Assembly: GCF_001854405.1 (NCBI RefSeq)
Contig: NZ_CP017718.1
Coordinates: forward strand, 1,550,001-1,614,000
From: Hyphomonas sp. Mor2
GTDB lineage: Bacteria; Pseudomonadota; Alphaproteobacteria; Caulobacterales; Hyphomonadaceae
Reading direction: 5' to 3'
Length of the DNA: 64,000 nucleotides
The notes under the pieces were generated by a model. The model saw only the letters and a list, made by a program, of their open reading frames with translations, was not told the origin of the DNA and did no database searches. The translations under genes were made by a program, and so were the position numbers. This document shows, one piece after another, positions 26,285 through 35,639 of this stretch (position 1 is its first letter; each line of letters opens with the position of its first letter).

Positions 26285-27078
26285 CCGTCCGCGGCGTCTT
26301 CCGCCATGGCCGCAAATTCAGAGATCTCTTCGCGCACCTGACGCGGCAGAAGCGTTTCGGGACCGCTCGCCATGCCCGACCATATGATCTCCCCCGTCGA
26401 CACCGATTGCGCGTGAATCGACATGGACGGATGACCATCCCAGAGAATGAGCTTGCCGCTGACAATCACACTCGCCTCCCGCTCTGTGGAGATAGTCAGC
26501 CCTTCATGCCGTCCGAGCTCCACTGCCAGCAGTTCGGTGACGGACACGGTCAGCGGATCATAGCGCGCATCTCCGGTCTCATTCACCGCGCCAGCGAGCG
26601 TGATGCTCATCGCATCGGGTATGACCGGGCTGGCCGCATAGTTTCGACCCATAACAAAGACGAGCGCGGCAATCAGAGGCAGTGCCGCATAGGCCAGTAG
26701 TGGCATTCGGCGGGCGGGCGGCGCTGCTCCGCGTAGATCCGAATCCGCGCTGTCAGTATCCGGTTGGGTCGCGGCGATCAGACGATAGCCGCGCTTTGGC
26801 AGCGTCTCGATAAAACGGGGCGCCTTGGGATCATCGCCCAGGGCTTTTCTGATGTCCGAGATCACGACGGCCACGCTGTTCGGGCTGACCGTGCGCCCCT
26901 CCCAGACCTGATCGATAATCTCCGAATGCGTCACCAGCTGTCCGGGCGTCGCGGCAAGAAGATCCAACAAGGCCGCAGCACGATGCTCCAAACGGGTCGA
27001 GGCATCGCCATTCTCGACCACACCCGTTTCCGGGGCAAAGGTCCACTGGGCGATCCTGATCGTGTCTGACATCCGCAT
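26281..27078 (-). CDS. Membrane-anchored winged-helix regulator (CadC/ToxR-like)
   Basis: The 265-residue product has an N-terminal OmpR-type winged helix (LLDLLAATPGQLVTHSEIIDQVW, SVAVVISDIRKALGDD, FIETLPKRGYRLIA; about residues 35-105), a short linker, one membrane helix (PLLAYAALPLIAALVFVMG, about 125-143) and a periplasmic domain of about 120 residues. This is the one-component ToxR/CadC arrangement. An ATG two codons later is an alternative start; AAGGGA precedes both. It is divergent from the exported gene at 27203, the likely target. The sensed signal is unknown. Confidence 0.8.
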   Translation of the reverse strand: MRMSDTIRIAQWTFAPETGVVENGDASTRLEHRAAALLDLLAATPGQLVTHSEIIDQVWEGRTVSPNSVAVVISDIRKALGDDPKAPRFIETLPKRGYRLIAATQPDTDSADSDLRGAAPPARRMPLLAYAALPLIAALVFVMGRNYAASPVIPDAMSITLAGAVNETGDARYDPLTVSVTELLAVELGRHEGLTISTEREASVIVSGKLILWDGHPSMSIHAQSVSTGEIIWSGMASGPETLLPRQVREEISEFAAMAEDAADG

Positions 27079-27202
27079 GCATCCCTTTTGTGACCGGCCA
27101 GTTGGGCTCCCCTGACGCAGCCTGTAGCTTCCTTAGCTTTTCTTTATTTGCCTCGTTTCGAGCAGCTGAACAACTGGGCATGTTACAAAGGAGACCTGCC
27201 CC

Positions 27203-28330
27203 GTGTTCACCACTTTTTTGAAATCCTCCCTTTCGCTTGCCGTCCTGGCGATTGCGACTCCAGCGCTCGCGCATGCTGGAGAGCTTGAGTTTGAAGGACA
27301 AACCTGGATCGCAGGCGACGCCGACGGCAGCGACGCCCGCGTTGAAGACTATCTCGGCCGCCCCGCCCTGTACTTGCGCCGCACCGTCGCTGCGCTGGAC
27401 ACCGAAGACCTCGGCGACATGGTGATCGAGTATGACTATGCCGCGACGCATCAGTCAGGCTTTATCGGCGTCAATTTCCGCGCCAATGCGGAAACGGCGA
27501 ACCTCGAACAATTCTACACGAGACCGCACCAGTCCGGACAGCCGGACGCGACCCAGTACATGGTTCTGACCAATGGCTCCGCGACCTGGCAGCTGCATGC
27601 TGGGCCCAACGAAGCCGTCGCCACCGACATTCCCGCGCAAACCTGGATCAAGGTCCGGATCGTCGCGATCGGCGATCAGGCCGACATCTTTGTTGGCGAT
27701 ATGGACACGCCGCTCATTCATGTGCCCGACCTGCGCAGCACCAGCGCATCAGGCCAGGTCGGACTCTACGCCTCTGATCGTCCCTGGATGACGGAGACCG
27801 GCGCCTATTTCTCCAATATCAATATCCGGGCTGCGACGGCAGAAGATCAGATTATCGGCTCGCCTGCCGAGACGGAGCCCCAACCGGATGGTCTCATCGA
27901 GAGGTTCGAAGTGTCGGCTCCGTTCAAGGAAGATCAGATCAGTGACGTGTATGCCTTGTCTGATCTCGATGTGGAGCTTGAGGGCTGGACCACGCTCAGC
28001 GTTGAGAATGACGGCGTCGCCAATCTCGCGCGCATTTCTCCCATCCAGGACGGAAACAATACGGCGCTCATTCGCATGGCCTTCGACGCCGAGACGGCCG
28101 AAACGAAGCATCTCAAATTTGGCTATTCAGACCGCATCCGGCTCTTCGTAGACGGCAAGCTGGTCTATTCCGGCAACGCCCAATGGCGCGCGCGAGATCA
28201 CCGCTTTCTCGGGACCATCGCTCTGGTCGACAGCATCGCGCTGCATCTCGAGCCTGGTGAGACAGAGGTCATCGCCGCCGTGTCGGAATCCTTTGGCGGC
28301 TGGGGATTCAAAGCCGCTGTGTCTGAGTGA
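27203..28330 (+). CDS. Exported lectin-like beta-sandwich protein
   Basis: The 375-residue product has a signal peptide (MFTTFLKSSLSLAVLAIATPALA) and a region at about 30-210 (GFIGVNFRANAE, ATWQLHAGPNE, WIKVRIVAIGDQADIFVGD, GQVGLYASDRPWM) that resembles concanavalin A/LamG-like folds of the DUF1080 type. A second beta-rich region follows (HLKFGYSDRIRLFVDGKLVYSGNAQWRARDHRFLG). No catalytic residues are identified; carbohydrate binding is inference. It is alone, divergent from the membrane-anchored regulator, and ends before a bidirectional terminator. Confidence 0.7.
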   Translation: MFTTFLKSSLSLAVLAIATPALAHAGELEFEGQTWIAGDADGSDARVEDYLGRPALYLRRTVAALDTEDLGDMVIEYDYAATHQSGFIGVNFRANAETANLEQFYTRPHQSGQPDATQYMVLTNGSATWQLHAGPNEAVATDIPAQTWIKVRIVAIGDQADIFVGDMDTPLIHVPDLRSTSASGQVGLYASDRPWMTETGAYFSNINIRAATAEDQIIGSPAETEPQPDGLIERFEVSAPFKEDQISDVYALSDLDVELEGWTTLSVENDGVANLARISPIQDGNNTALIRMAFDAETAETKHLKFGYSDRIRLFVDGKLVYSGNAQWRARDHRFLGTIALVDSIALHLEPGETEVIAAVSESFGGWGFKAAVSE

Positions 28331-28358
28331 TCAGTTTTTAGGAGTAGCTGGTCACTCG

Positions 28359-28397
28359 GCCTCTGCACGATTGCCGGCGACGGCGTCGTGCAGAGGC
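28359..28397. other. Long perfect stem-loop after the lectin-like gene
   Basis: Bases 28359-28370 are perfectly complementary to 28386-28397 (12 bp), and the loop contains a further GCCG-gcga-CGGC pairing. There is no T run after it on either strand, so it is not a typical intrinsic terminator. It could stabilise the 3' end of the transcript, bind a protein, or be part of a small RNA. Confidence 0.6.
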
Positions 28398-28423
28398 ATC
28401 CCCGGTGAACAAACCCCCGAAAC

Positions 28424-28456
28424 GCAAAAAAGCCGCCCCGAACGGAGGCGGCTTTC
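28424..28456. terminator. Bidirectional terminator
   Basis: An AAGCCGCC/GGCGGCTT hairpin (28430-28437 with 28447-28454) is flanked by A on the left and T on the right. It stands between the convergent lectin-like gene and nfeD and can serve both. Confidence 0.8.
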
Positions 28457-28480
28457 CTGACCTGTTTCAGGGAGTGGGCG

Positions 28481-28954
28481 CTATGCCGGTTTGACTTTCA
28501 GCATGTTGCCTTCGGTCGCTTCGACGATCACCGCCGCGCCGCTGGCGAGGTTGGCGCCATCCGTGCTTTGCGCTGACCAGACGGTGTCACCCAGCTTGAC
28601 CCGGCCGATGCCGCCGCTGAAATCATCGGCGACCACCCCGCGCTGGCCGAGCGTGCCGGCCATGCGTTTGTTCAAGGTCGGATGCTCTTCGACATTCTCG
28701 CGCATCCGCCGGAACAAGGTGCGGCCCATGATGAACAGCGCCGTCGACGCAATCGCGAAGAAGACCAGTTGCCCTTGCCACCCGGCTATCCCGTCTGGAG
28801 CGATGGCCGTGAAGGCGGAGGTCAGTCCGGCGGCGATCGAGACCCAGAGCAGGTCGAACGTGCCGAGCATCATCTCCAGCGAGAGAAGCAGGAGCCCGAC
28901 AGCCAGCCAATGCCAGGCTGTCGGAGGCCACAGAGTAAGATCGAGTCCTTCCAT
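28481..28954 (-). CDS. NfeD family membrane protein
   Basis: The 157-residue product has three or four membrane helices (LAVGLLLLSLEMMLGTFDLLWVSIAAGL and following) and a C-terminal OB-fold domain of the NfeD type (GQRGVVADDFSGGIGRVKLGDTVWSAQSTDG). NfeD proteins pair with SPFH/stomatin proteins, here encoded nine bases upstream. Together they are thought to organise membrane microdomains and protein quality control. It is the short form without the ClpP-like protease domain. Confidence 0.88.
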   Translation of the reverse strand: MEGLDLTLWPPTAWHWLAVGLLLLSLEMMLGTFDLLWVSIAAGLTSAFTAIAPDGIAGWQGQLVFFAIASTALFIMGRTLFRRMRENVEEHPTLNKRMAGTLGQRGVVADDFSGGIGRVKLGDTVWSAQSTDGANLASGAAVIVEATEGNMLKVKPA

Positions 28955-28963
28955 GACGATAAC

Positions 28964-29923
28964 CTAGTCTCTGTTCCCGGCTGGGGGAACCGCGGTACGT
29001 CCACGACCGCCGCTATCCTTGGCCGCATCGGTCAGGCCACGAATGCCCTCAATGGTGCCAATGATCGAGCTGAACTCAGCCGGGATGATCACGGTCTTGT
29101 TGCCACCCGCAGAGGCGAGTTTCTCGAACGCCGTGACATATTGCTGGCCGAGGAAGTAGTTGATCGCATTGACGTCACCCTTGGCGATGGCTTCGGACAC
29201 GAAGGCCGTGGCCTTGGCTTCCGCTTCGCCTTCCCGTTCACGCGCTTCGGCGTCTCGGAACGCTGCTTCACGGCGGCCTTCAGCTTCCAGGATTTGCGAC
29301 TGTTTGAGGCCTTCCGCCTTCAGAATGGCGGACTGCTTGTCGCCTTCTGCGGTCAAAATCTCGGCCCGCTTGAGGCGTTCGGCTTTCATCTGACGCGCCA
29401 TGGCTTCGGTAATGTCCGCCGGCGGCGACAGGTCGGCAATCTCGATCCGGGTGACTTTCACGCCCCAGGGATTGGTTGCCGCATCGACCACGGACAGAAG
29501 CCGCGCATTGATGTCATCACGATTGGACAAAACCTCATCGAGGTCCATCGAACCGACCACGGTCCGGATATTGGTCAAGGACAGGTTGGTGATGGCGTTT
29601 TCGAGATTGTTCACCTCATACGCCGCCGAAACCGGGTCCACGACCTGGATAAACACGACCGCATCACAGGAGACCTGCGCGTTATCGCGCGTGATCACTT
29701 CCTGGGTCGGAATGTCGAGCACGGTTTCCATCATGTTCATCTTGCGCCCAACGCGCTGATAGAATGGCATGATGAAGTGCAATCCGGGTCCGAGCGTACG
29801 TGTATAGCGCCCGAAATTCTCGACTGTGTAATTAAAGCCCTGCGGCACGACTTTGACGGCTGATGTAATCAGCACCAAACCCGCAATTGCCAAAAGGCCA
29901 AGAACGATAAGATTAGTTTCCAT
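28964..29923 (-). CDS. SPFH/band 7 (stomatin-like) protein
   Basis: The 319-residue product has one N-terminal membrane helix ([19 protein letters not shown]), the SPFH domain ([85 protein letters not shown]) and a long alpha-helical coiled coil rich in Ala/Glu/Arg. This is the paraslipin/QmcA type. GGGAGG precedes the ATG. It forms an operon with nfeD, the usual partner. Confidence 0.93.
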   Translation of the reverse strand: METNLIVLGLLAIAGLVLITSAVKVVPQGFNYTVENFGRYTRTLGPGLHFIMPFYQRVGRKMNMMETVLDIPTQEVITRDNAQVSCDAVVFIQVVDPVSAAYEVNNLENAITNLSLTNIRTVVGSMDLDEVLSNRDDINARLLSVVDAATNPWGVKVTRIEIADLSPPADITEAMARQMKAERLKRAEILTAEGDKQSAILKAEGLKQSQILEAEGRREAAFRDAEAREREGEAEAKATAFVSEAIAKGDVNAINYFLGQQYVTAFEKLASAGGNKTVIIPAEFSSIIGTIEGIRGLTDAAKDSGGRGRTAVPPAGNRD

Positions 29924-29995
29924 TTAGTGGTCCTCCCTGATCTGAACCATTGTTCACATGGGAAGGATTTTTCCGTTTTTCAATAATAATTCATC

Positions 29996-30034
29996 GAAAA
30001 ACGGCGTATTCCCCATGGAAACACGCCGTTTTCG
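29996..30034. terminator. Terminator-like hairpin upstream of the SPFH gene
   Basis: AAAACGGCGT (29998-30007) pairs with ACGCCGTTTT (30023-30032), and the loop can form TTCC/GGAA. T runs follow on either strand. It would stop leftward read-through from the peroxiredoxin gene into the SPFH-nfeD unit. Confidence 0.6.
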
Positions 30035-30294
30035 CTCGATTCCGTTACGAAAGTCTGAGGGACTGTTTTACTTTGAAACAGGGTTTGAGTTGTGCAGAGA
30101 GACGCCTCGCCCAGAGCAAAGCCCGCCCGCGACCTGATCGGGGATCGGAGGGCGAGGCGGGTCCACGATTTGACCGCCGACACCTGCGCAGGCAGGTGTC
30201 CAAGGTCGAGTCTCGCTCACCAATTCACGGGGACCTCGTCGTTCATAGATACCTGCCTGCGCAGGTGCCGCCGGAGAATTCGAGTCCCCGACTT

Positions 30295-30369
30295 CCTGAC
30301 GAAAGTCAGGACCCATGGCGGTTGAGGACGACATCAGCCAGCCGCCATGGATGCCAACTTGCGTTGGCA
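30295..30369 (+). repeat. 75-bp dispersed element, copy at 30 kb
   Basis: It starts with the hairpin CCTGACGAAAGTCAGG (30295-30310) and ends with TGCCAAC-ttgc-GTTGGCA (30352-30369). The copy at 50715-50789 has the same two hairpins at the same 47-base spacing and similar sequence between them. Confidence 0.88.
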
Positions 30370-30394
30370 GTACGGGACCTATGGGTCGCTGCGC

Positions 30395-30877
30395 CTAAAG
30401 CTGGCCCAGCAGATAGTCCGCGCTGGAGACTTCAAAGCCGCCGCCCTGCTCGACGTTCAGCTCTTTCACAGTGCCGTCTTCGACCAGCATGGAGTAGCGC
30501 TGAGACCGCTGGCCCATGCCGAAGCCGCTGCCATCCATTTCCAGGCCAAGCGCCGCCGCGAACGTGCCATTGCCGTCGGCCAACATGCGGACCTTGCCGT
30601 CAACACCATTGTCAGCGCCCCAGGCGCCCATGACGAAGACGTCATTCACGGAGGTGCAGACAATCTCGTCGACGCCTTTCGCCGCGAGGTCGCCCTGACG
30701 CTCGACAAAGCCCGGCAGGTGCTTGGCGGAACAGGTTGGCGTGTAGGCGCCGGGAACCGCGAAAAGGGCGATGGTCTTGCCAGCGAACACATCTGCGGTG
30801 CTGCGCGGCTCAGGGCCATTTGCGGTCATTTCCATGAAGGTCGCTTCTGGCAATTTATCGCCGACAGAAATGCTCAT
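30395..30877 (-). CDS. Peroxiredoxin, Prx5/AhpE-like (thioredoxin or glutaredoxin dependent)
   Basis: The 160-residue product starts MSISVGDKLPEATFMEM and has the peroxidatic motif AYTPTCSAKHLPGF with Cys49, then VNDVFVMGAWG and the closing LNVEQGGGFEVSSADYLL. It belongs to the Prx5 group and reduces hydrogen peroxide and alkyl hydroperoxides in the cytoplasm. A long upstream frame exists, but the ATG at 30877 has a GAGGAGAG ribosome site and fits the family length. It is divergent from yqgE. Confidence 0.93.
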   Translation of the reverse strand: MSISVGDKLPEATFMEMTANGPEPRSTADVFAGKTIALFAVPGAYTPTCSAKHLPGFVERQGDLAAKGVDEIVCTSVNDVFVMGAWGADNGVDGKVRMLADGNGTFAAALGLEMDGSGFGMGQRSQRYSMLVEDGTVKELNVEQGGGFEVSSADYLLGQL

Positions 30878-30993
30878 AGATAACTCTCCTCTGTATCTGC
30901 CCCTTACATAGGCCCCTTGCAAAAGCTCGCAATGACAAAAGCTTGCCAAATTTATCCGGTCCGATAGCGTCGCCAAGGACCGAGGAACGTAGC

Positions 30994-31551
30994 GTGCAAG
31001 ATCTGACTGGAAAACTGTTGGTGGCGATGCCCGGCATCGGCGACCCAAGATTTGCCCGCTCGGTCATCCTGATTTGCGCGCATGGTGATGAGTACACGAT
31101 GGGTCTGGTGCTGAACAAACCGATTGATGACCTGACCTTGCCCGAATTGCTGACCCAGCTCGATATCGAACAGGATATCCAGGTGCCCGACACGTATGTC
31201 CTCAATGGCGGCCCGGTCGGAACCGATCGCGGCTTTGTCGTGCACACCAATGATTATTTTAGCGACAACGCGACGGTCGAGGTCGCCCGTGACTATTCGA
31301 TGACGGCGACACGCGACGTGTTGCGAGCCCTGGCCACGGAAGGGGCGCCGAAAAGCGCGACGATGACGCTTGGCTATTCCGGCTGGGGGCCCGGGCAGTT
31401 GGAGAATGAGATCAGCGAACATGCCTGGCTGATCGCTGACCCGCATCCGGACATAATTTTCGGAGACGCCCATTCGAAAAAGTGGGAACTGACCCTCGGC
31501 ATGCTCGGCATAGATCCGGCGCACCTGCATCAGACCGGCGGTAACGCTTGA
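30994..31551 (+). CDS. YqgE/AlgH family protein
   Basis: The product, about 185 residues, starts VQDLTGKLLVAMPGIGDPRFARSVI and has CAHGDEYTMGLVLNKP, VLNGGPVGTDRGFVVH and LGYSGWGPGQLENEI, the standard UPF0301/YqgE marks. Structures are known but the function is not. I chose the GTG at 30994 because GAGGAA lies before it and the family begins there; the frame reaches a TTG at 30943. A secreted S9 peptidase gene follows after 55 bases on the same strand. Confidence 0.9.
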   Translation: MQDLTGKLLVAMPGIGDPRFARSVILICAHGDEYTMGLVLNKPIDDLTLPELLTQLDIEQDIQVPDTYVLNGGPVGTDRGFVVHTNDYFSDNATVEVARDYSMTATRDVLRALATEGAPKSATMTLGYSGWGPGQLENEISEHAWLIADPHPDIIFGDAHSKKWELTLGMLGIDPAHLHQTGGNA

Positions 31552-31606
31552 GTGAAGCGCGCCCATTTGAGTTTGCCGTTCGCTGACCAATTGCTACATC
31601 TTGGTC

Positions 31607-33700
31607 ATGACCCGCGCCGTCATTTTTCTGTTTTTGGTCGCAAGTCTTGTTCTGACGCCGTCTGCTCGCGCCGAACCGCGCCCGATGTCGCCGGTCGACA
31701 TGATCGAAATCCCACGCCTGTCCAATGGCGCCTTGTCTCCGGATGCCCGCTATTTTGCCTATTTGCGCTCGGAGACACTGTGGTCGGAAAACCGAATCAT
31801 CAACCGCCTCAAGGTGCTGGACCGGACGACGGGCGAGCCAGTCGACATTGATATCGACTCCGACCCTGACGATCCGGCCAGTCGGGTCTGGTGGCACCCG
31901 GACAGCAGCGGGTTTCTGTTTCTGAAACGGGTGAGCACCTCTGAATCCACAAAAATGACCCAGGTTTTCTTCTATGATCTGGAACACCGACAGGAGACTC
32001 AGATCACCGCGCACGGCGAGTCAGTGCTGGATGTTCTTTGGTCGCCGAACGGTGCGGGATTCTATTTCATAACCGCGCAGCAACAGCCGGTGCAAGCGGA
32101 CCAGCTCCTGAAGGATGGCTGGCTGATTCCGCCCTTTGAATCGAATGCCAATCGCGAGATTTGGTATTTCGACCTGGCTGCGAATGAAGCGCGCGCCGTC
32201 GTCGCTGGCCCATTTTCAGTGCGCGAGGTATCGGTGGCCAGAGATGGCAGTGCACTGACCTATTCACGATTGCCGGACCATCGTTACGATTCCGCCTATC
32301 GCGGCGATGTTTTCGTGATCACTCCCGCGGATGGAGACTCGGTACGGTGGACTCGAAACGCACATGGCGAAGCGCAACCGCGACTGTCGCCGGATCGCCA
32401 GACAATCGCTTACATCGCCACAGTGAATCAGGATGGCGCGCCCTTCTATGAACCGAAGGTCTTCATCAAAACCAAGGATCAAGCGCCAAGACGCCTGCTC
32501 GCAAATCGCGCCATGGAGGCGCTCAATCTGGCCTGGGACCAGAGCGGCGAAGGCCTCTACATTCTCGGCAATACAGGCCTGCGTGCCAATCTCTACCATT
32601 ACCACCTGAGCACAGGGGCCCTGCGCCAGATCACCAGCGGCGATCAAAGCATCACCAGTTGGAGCTATGACGCCGCCACCGACACGCATATCGCCCGTAT
32701 CGAGACGGCTCAGTCGCCTGGTGAATATCAGATCATGCAAGCCCCGGAGACCGGGTTCGAGCCGATGACGTCTGAATATGCCCACTGGCCAGAAACCTAC
32801 CTGATGCCGCGCCAGGAAGCCGTGAGCTGGCGCACCGGCTGGGGCGCTGAGATTGAAGGGCTGCTCGTCTATCCCGTCGGCTATCAGGCCGGGCAGCGCT
32901 ATCCGCTCGTCACGATCACGCATGGCGGTCCGCAGACATCAGCGCGGTTTGGCACCTGGTTCGCCTCCAACTATCTGCCGGTGCTGGCCGGGCAAGGCTA
33001 TATGGTGCTGCTGCCTAATCATCGCGGCGGCACGGGCTATGGCGACCGTTTCATGCGCGATATGGCCGGGCGCTATTTCCGCAATGCGCACCGGGACGTG
33101 ATGGACGGCATTGATGCCATGATCGATCGCGGCCTCGCCGATCCGGATCAGCTGATCAAGATGGGCTGGAGCGCCGGTGGGCACATGGTCAACAAGCTGA
33201 TTACCCACACGGATCGGTTCAAGGTCGCGTCCTCGGGGGCCGGCGCGTCGGATTGGCTGTCCATGCATGGCGAGAGTGATTCCCGCTATGCGCGCCAATT
33301 CATCTTCGGCGGCACGCCCTGGCAGCGCGACGCCCCGCGAGGTCGCTACACCCAGGATTCGCCGTTGCGAAATGTCTGGCGCGTGACCACGCCGACCCTG
33401 TTCTTTGTCGGTGAAGACGACCGGCGTGTGCCGCCGACCCAATCGATCCTGATGTATCGCGGTGTCCTCGCCACCGGCACGCCGACGGTTCTGTATCAAG
33501 CTAGCGACGAGCCGCACAATTTCCGCAAACCCGCCAATCAGCTGTTCAAGATCAATACGGAACTGAACTGGTATGCCGGTTTTGCGCTTGGCGAGCGTTA
33601 TGAATCCGTTCTGCCCGATGCGGCGTTTCAGGCCACGGAGGAGAATGTGGACTTGACCCAGGCTGGTGGTGCGGAGCTCACCGAGTCCCCGTCACCGTAG
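31607..33700 (+). CDS. Secreted S9 family prolyl oligopeptidase-like peptidase
   Basis: The 697-residue product has a signal peptide (MTRAVIFLFLVASLVLTPSARA), a seven-bladed beta-propeller region (to about residue 400) and a C-terminal alpha/beta-hydrolase domain. The nucleophile elbow is GWSAGG (Ser522), with FFVGEDDRRVPP supplying the Asp and ASDEPHNF the His. S9C-type enzymes cleave dipeptides or short peptides, and this one would act in the periplasm. An in-frame TTG two codons upstream is less likely. It follows yqgE. Confidence 0.9.
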   Translation: MTRAVIFLFLVASLVLTPSARAEPRPMSPVDMIEIPRLSNGALSPDARYFAYLRSETLWSENRIINRLKVLDRTTGEPVDIDIDSDPDDPASRVWWHPDSSGFLFLKRVSTSESTKMTQVFFYDLEHRQETQITAHGESVLDVLWSPNGAGFYFITAQQQPVQADQLLKDGWLIPPFESNANREIWYFDLAANEARAVVAGPFSVREVSVARDGSALTYSRLPDHRYDSAYRGDVFVITPADGDSVRWTRNAHGEAQPRLSPDRQTIAYIATVNQDGAPFYEPKVFIKTKDQAPRRLLANRAMEALNLAWDQSGEGLYILGNTGLRANLYHYHLSTGALRQITSGDQSITSWSYDAATDTHIARIETAQSPGEYQIMQAPETGFEPMTSEYAHWPETYLMPRQEAVSWRTGWGAEIEGLLVYPVGYQAGQRYPLVTITHGGPQTSARFGTWFASNYLPVLAGQGYMVLLPNHRGGTGYGDRFMRDMAGRYFRNAHRDVMDGIDAMIDRGLADPDQLIKMGWSAGGHMVNKLITHTDRFKVASSGAGASDWLSMHGESDSRYARQFIFGGTPWQRDAPRGRYTQDSPLRNVWRVTTPTLFFVGEDDRRVPPTQSILMYRGVLATGTPTVLYQASDEPHNFRKPANQLFKINTELNWYAGFALGERYESVLPDAAFQATEENVDLTQAGGAELTESPSP

Positions 33701-34891
33701 CGGCTCTTCTCTTATGTCATAGGCAAAGAAGGGATCCTGACGCGAGCGGATGATGCTCGGCGCGATCTTGCCGGCGACCCAGATCGGTCCATAGGTCAGA
33801 GCGCGGCTGAGCGCGGTCGGGCGGTGAAACAATCTCGCATTCCCGCGCGAGGCGGATTGCACCTGCGCCGTTCGCGGCAGGCGAGTCTCGAAATAGGTGG
33901 CGAGCGCGGCGTCCAGATCCTTCGGCGTCTCTGAGCACAGCTTGGCCAGCAGATACGCATCCTCAATCGCCATCACCGCGCCCTGAGCCTGGAAGGGGAG
34001 CGTCGGATGACAGGAATCGCCGAGCAGGGCGACGCGTCCATCGACCCATTGCGATAGCGGGGCGCGATCGAAAAGCGCCCAGCGGAAATGTCCCTCGGCC
34101 TGTTCGATCAGATTGGTCACAATCGGATGCCATCCGCGAAACGCCTCGAGCACTTCTTCGCGCGTGGCTTTTTCCGTCCAGGACTCCGAAGTCCATTCCT
34201 CGCGCTCGACGATGCCGACAAAGTTGGCCAGCGTGCCGCCGCGCAGACGATAGGTCACCGCATGACGATGCTTGCCCACCCAGACACATGCGGTCGGCGG
34301 CGGCGCCAGATCGCCGAGCTTCTCCATCGGGACCACGGCGCGCCAGGCGATATTGCCGGTGAATTGAGGGCTCTCCGCCCCCAGCATCTGGGTACGGATC
34401 ACCGAATGGATGCCGTCTGCGCCTACAACGAGGTCCCCTTCAACCGTCTCGCCGGACTCCAGGAGGACCTCCGCCTTGTCCGGCGTCTGCGTGTAGGCCG
34501 CGCACTCGGCCCCCAATCGAACGGCCTCCGGCTGGCGCTTCAGCAAGAGCCGCCGCAGCGTATCGACGAGATCAGCGCGATGCAGGTGCAGGTAGGGCGC
34601 GCCCCAGCGCTCGACCACAGCCTTTCGCGCTTCGATCTCGAAGATCTGACGCCCCGACCGTCCGAAGCGCATTTCCAGTGCGCGCGGGACGAACGCGTTT
34701 TCAGAAATCGCGTCCTCGAGCCCCATCGCGCGGAACACTTTCATCCCATTTGGTGTAATCTGGATGCCCGCCCCGATCTCGCCCAGTTCCGGCGCCCGCT
34801 CGAGCACTTCGACCTGCCAACCGAAATGGTGAAAGGTCAGCGCAGCCGTCAGCCCGCCAATCCCACCCCCAACAATTACGGCCTTTGGCAT
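33692..34891 (-). CDS. FAD-dependent monooxygenase, salicylate hydroxylase-like
   Basis: The 399-residue product has the three flavin-hydroxylase fingerprints: GGGIGGLTAALTFHHFGW (7-24), VVGADGIHSVIRTQMLG (DG motif) and VALLGDSCHPTLPFQAQGAVMAIEDA (GD motif). It belongs to the class A aromatic hydroxylases such as salicylate 1-monooxygenase and 3-hydroxybenzoate 6-hydroxylase, using NAD(P)H and oxygen. No ring-cleavage or aromatic transport gene is nearby, so the substrate is unknown. It overlaps the S9 gene by nine bases, tail to tail. Confidence 0.87.
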   Translation of the reverse strand: MPKAVIVGGGIGGLTAALTFHHFGWQVEVLERAPELGEIGAGIQITPNGMKVFRAMGLEDAISENAFVPRALEMRFGRSGRQIFEIEARKAVVERWGAPYLHLHRADLVDTLRRLLLKRQPEAVRLGAECAAYTQTPDKAEVLLESGETVEGDLVVGADGIHSVIRTQMLGAESPQFTGNIAWRAVVPMEKLGDLAPPPTACVWVGKHRHAVTYRLRGGTLANFVGIVEREEWTSESWTEKATREEVLEAFRGWHPIVTNLIEQAEGHFRWALFDRAPLSQWVDGRVALLGDSCHPTLPFQAQGAVMAIEDAYLLAKLCSETPKDLDAALATYFETRLPRTAQVQSASRGNARLFHRPTALSRALTYGPIWVAGKIAPSIIRSRQDPFFAYDIREEPLR

Positions 34892-35056
34892 GTTTGGTTC
34901 CGTCTCCGCGAGTCTGAGCGCAATCGGATCATCTTAGCGCACCCTGCGAAATAAGGAATATCCGCATTAACCATAGTAATTTGTTGCAAATTCGAAATAA
35001 ATTGCCAGACTAGCCTTAAGGAAAGCCAGAAAGGCTTGATTGGAGCTAGAAAACTC

Positions 35057-35551
35057 ATGCGACGGATTCAAGTTTCCGGCCCGCGTTTGCTTGCCCTTGT
35101 GGGCGCGATCGGACTTCTAACCGCCCCTGCCCTTGCACGCGACGTGACCGTCTATGGCGGCGGGAAATCCCGTGTTGTCGAAACCGGCAGCGACGGTCCG
35201 GTCAAGGTGATCGCCTGGGGCGAAGAGCGACAGTCGGCGTATCAGAAACGCGTCGAACGCTTTGTTCTGGAACGCAAGATCCAGAAGATTATTGATGCCC
35301 GCGACACGGAAGAGGAAGCCGCCCTGTCAGACGCGATGCTGCGCATCATGGTTCGGGGCAACAAGAATGCCCGCGGTCAGTACAGCCGGTACTATCCGTA
35401 TCATTATCGCAGCGCGAATTTCTACCAGCAGCTGGAACGCACCATGCGCGAACAGCAAGCCGGCGTTCGCGTCTACCGCCAGAGCATCCTGGATGATGTC
35501 TCCAGTGAGGATCTGCAACGGGTCGCCGAAGCGCTCAATGACATGAACTAA
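35057..35551 (+). CDS. Exported hypothetical protein
   Basis: The 164-residue product has a signal peptide (MRRIQVSGPRLLALVGAIGL, cut near ALARD), a short beta stretch (DVTVYGGGKSRVVET), a charged helical section (YQKRVERFVLERKIQKII) and a Tyr/Arg-rich part (GQYSRYYPYHYRSANFYQQ). I do not recognise a family. GGAG lies 11 bases before the ATG. It is divergent from the monooxygenase gene across a 165-base AT-rich gap and ends in a strong terminator. Confidence 0.6.
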   Translation: MRRIQVSGPRLLALVGAIGLLTAPALARDVTVYGGGKSRVVETGSDGPVKVIAWGEERQSAYQKRVERFVLERKIQKIIDARDTEEEAALSDAMLRIMVRGNKNARGQYSRYYPYHYRSANFYQQLERTMREQQAGVRVYRQSILDDVSSEDLQRVAEALNDMN

Positions 35552-35582
35552 GTTTGCCCCTGGGGCATTGATGGGGCTGATA

Positions 35583-35622
35583 AGAAAGCGCGCCGATCAA
35601 TCGATCGGCGCGCTTTTGATTT
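35583..35622. terminator. Bidirectional terminator between hypothetical gene and aceA
   Basis: AAAGCGCGCCGATC and GATCGGCGCGCTTT (about 35585-35614) form a perfect stem with a four-base loop, followed by TTTGATTT on the plus strand and TTTCTTA on the minus strand. It sits between two convergent genes. Confidence 0.88.
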
Positions 35623-35639
35623 GAGCTTGGTCGACGGGC

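Larger units (their letters stand above)
29924..30394. repeat. Repeat-rich spacer between SPFH and peroxiredoxin genes
   Basis: No gene is supported in these 471 bases. The left end holds the SPFH promoter region and a terminator-like hairpin (29998-30032). Then come a hairpin at 30179-30199 (GACACCTGC/GCAGGTGTC), another at 30251-30266 (ACCTGC/GCAGGT), and one full copy of the 75-bp dispersed element at 30295-30369. Confidence 0.75.
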
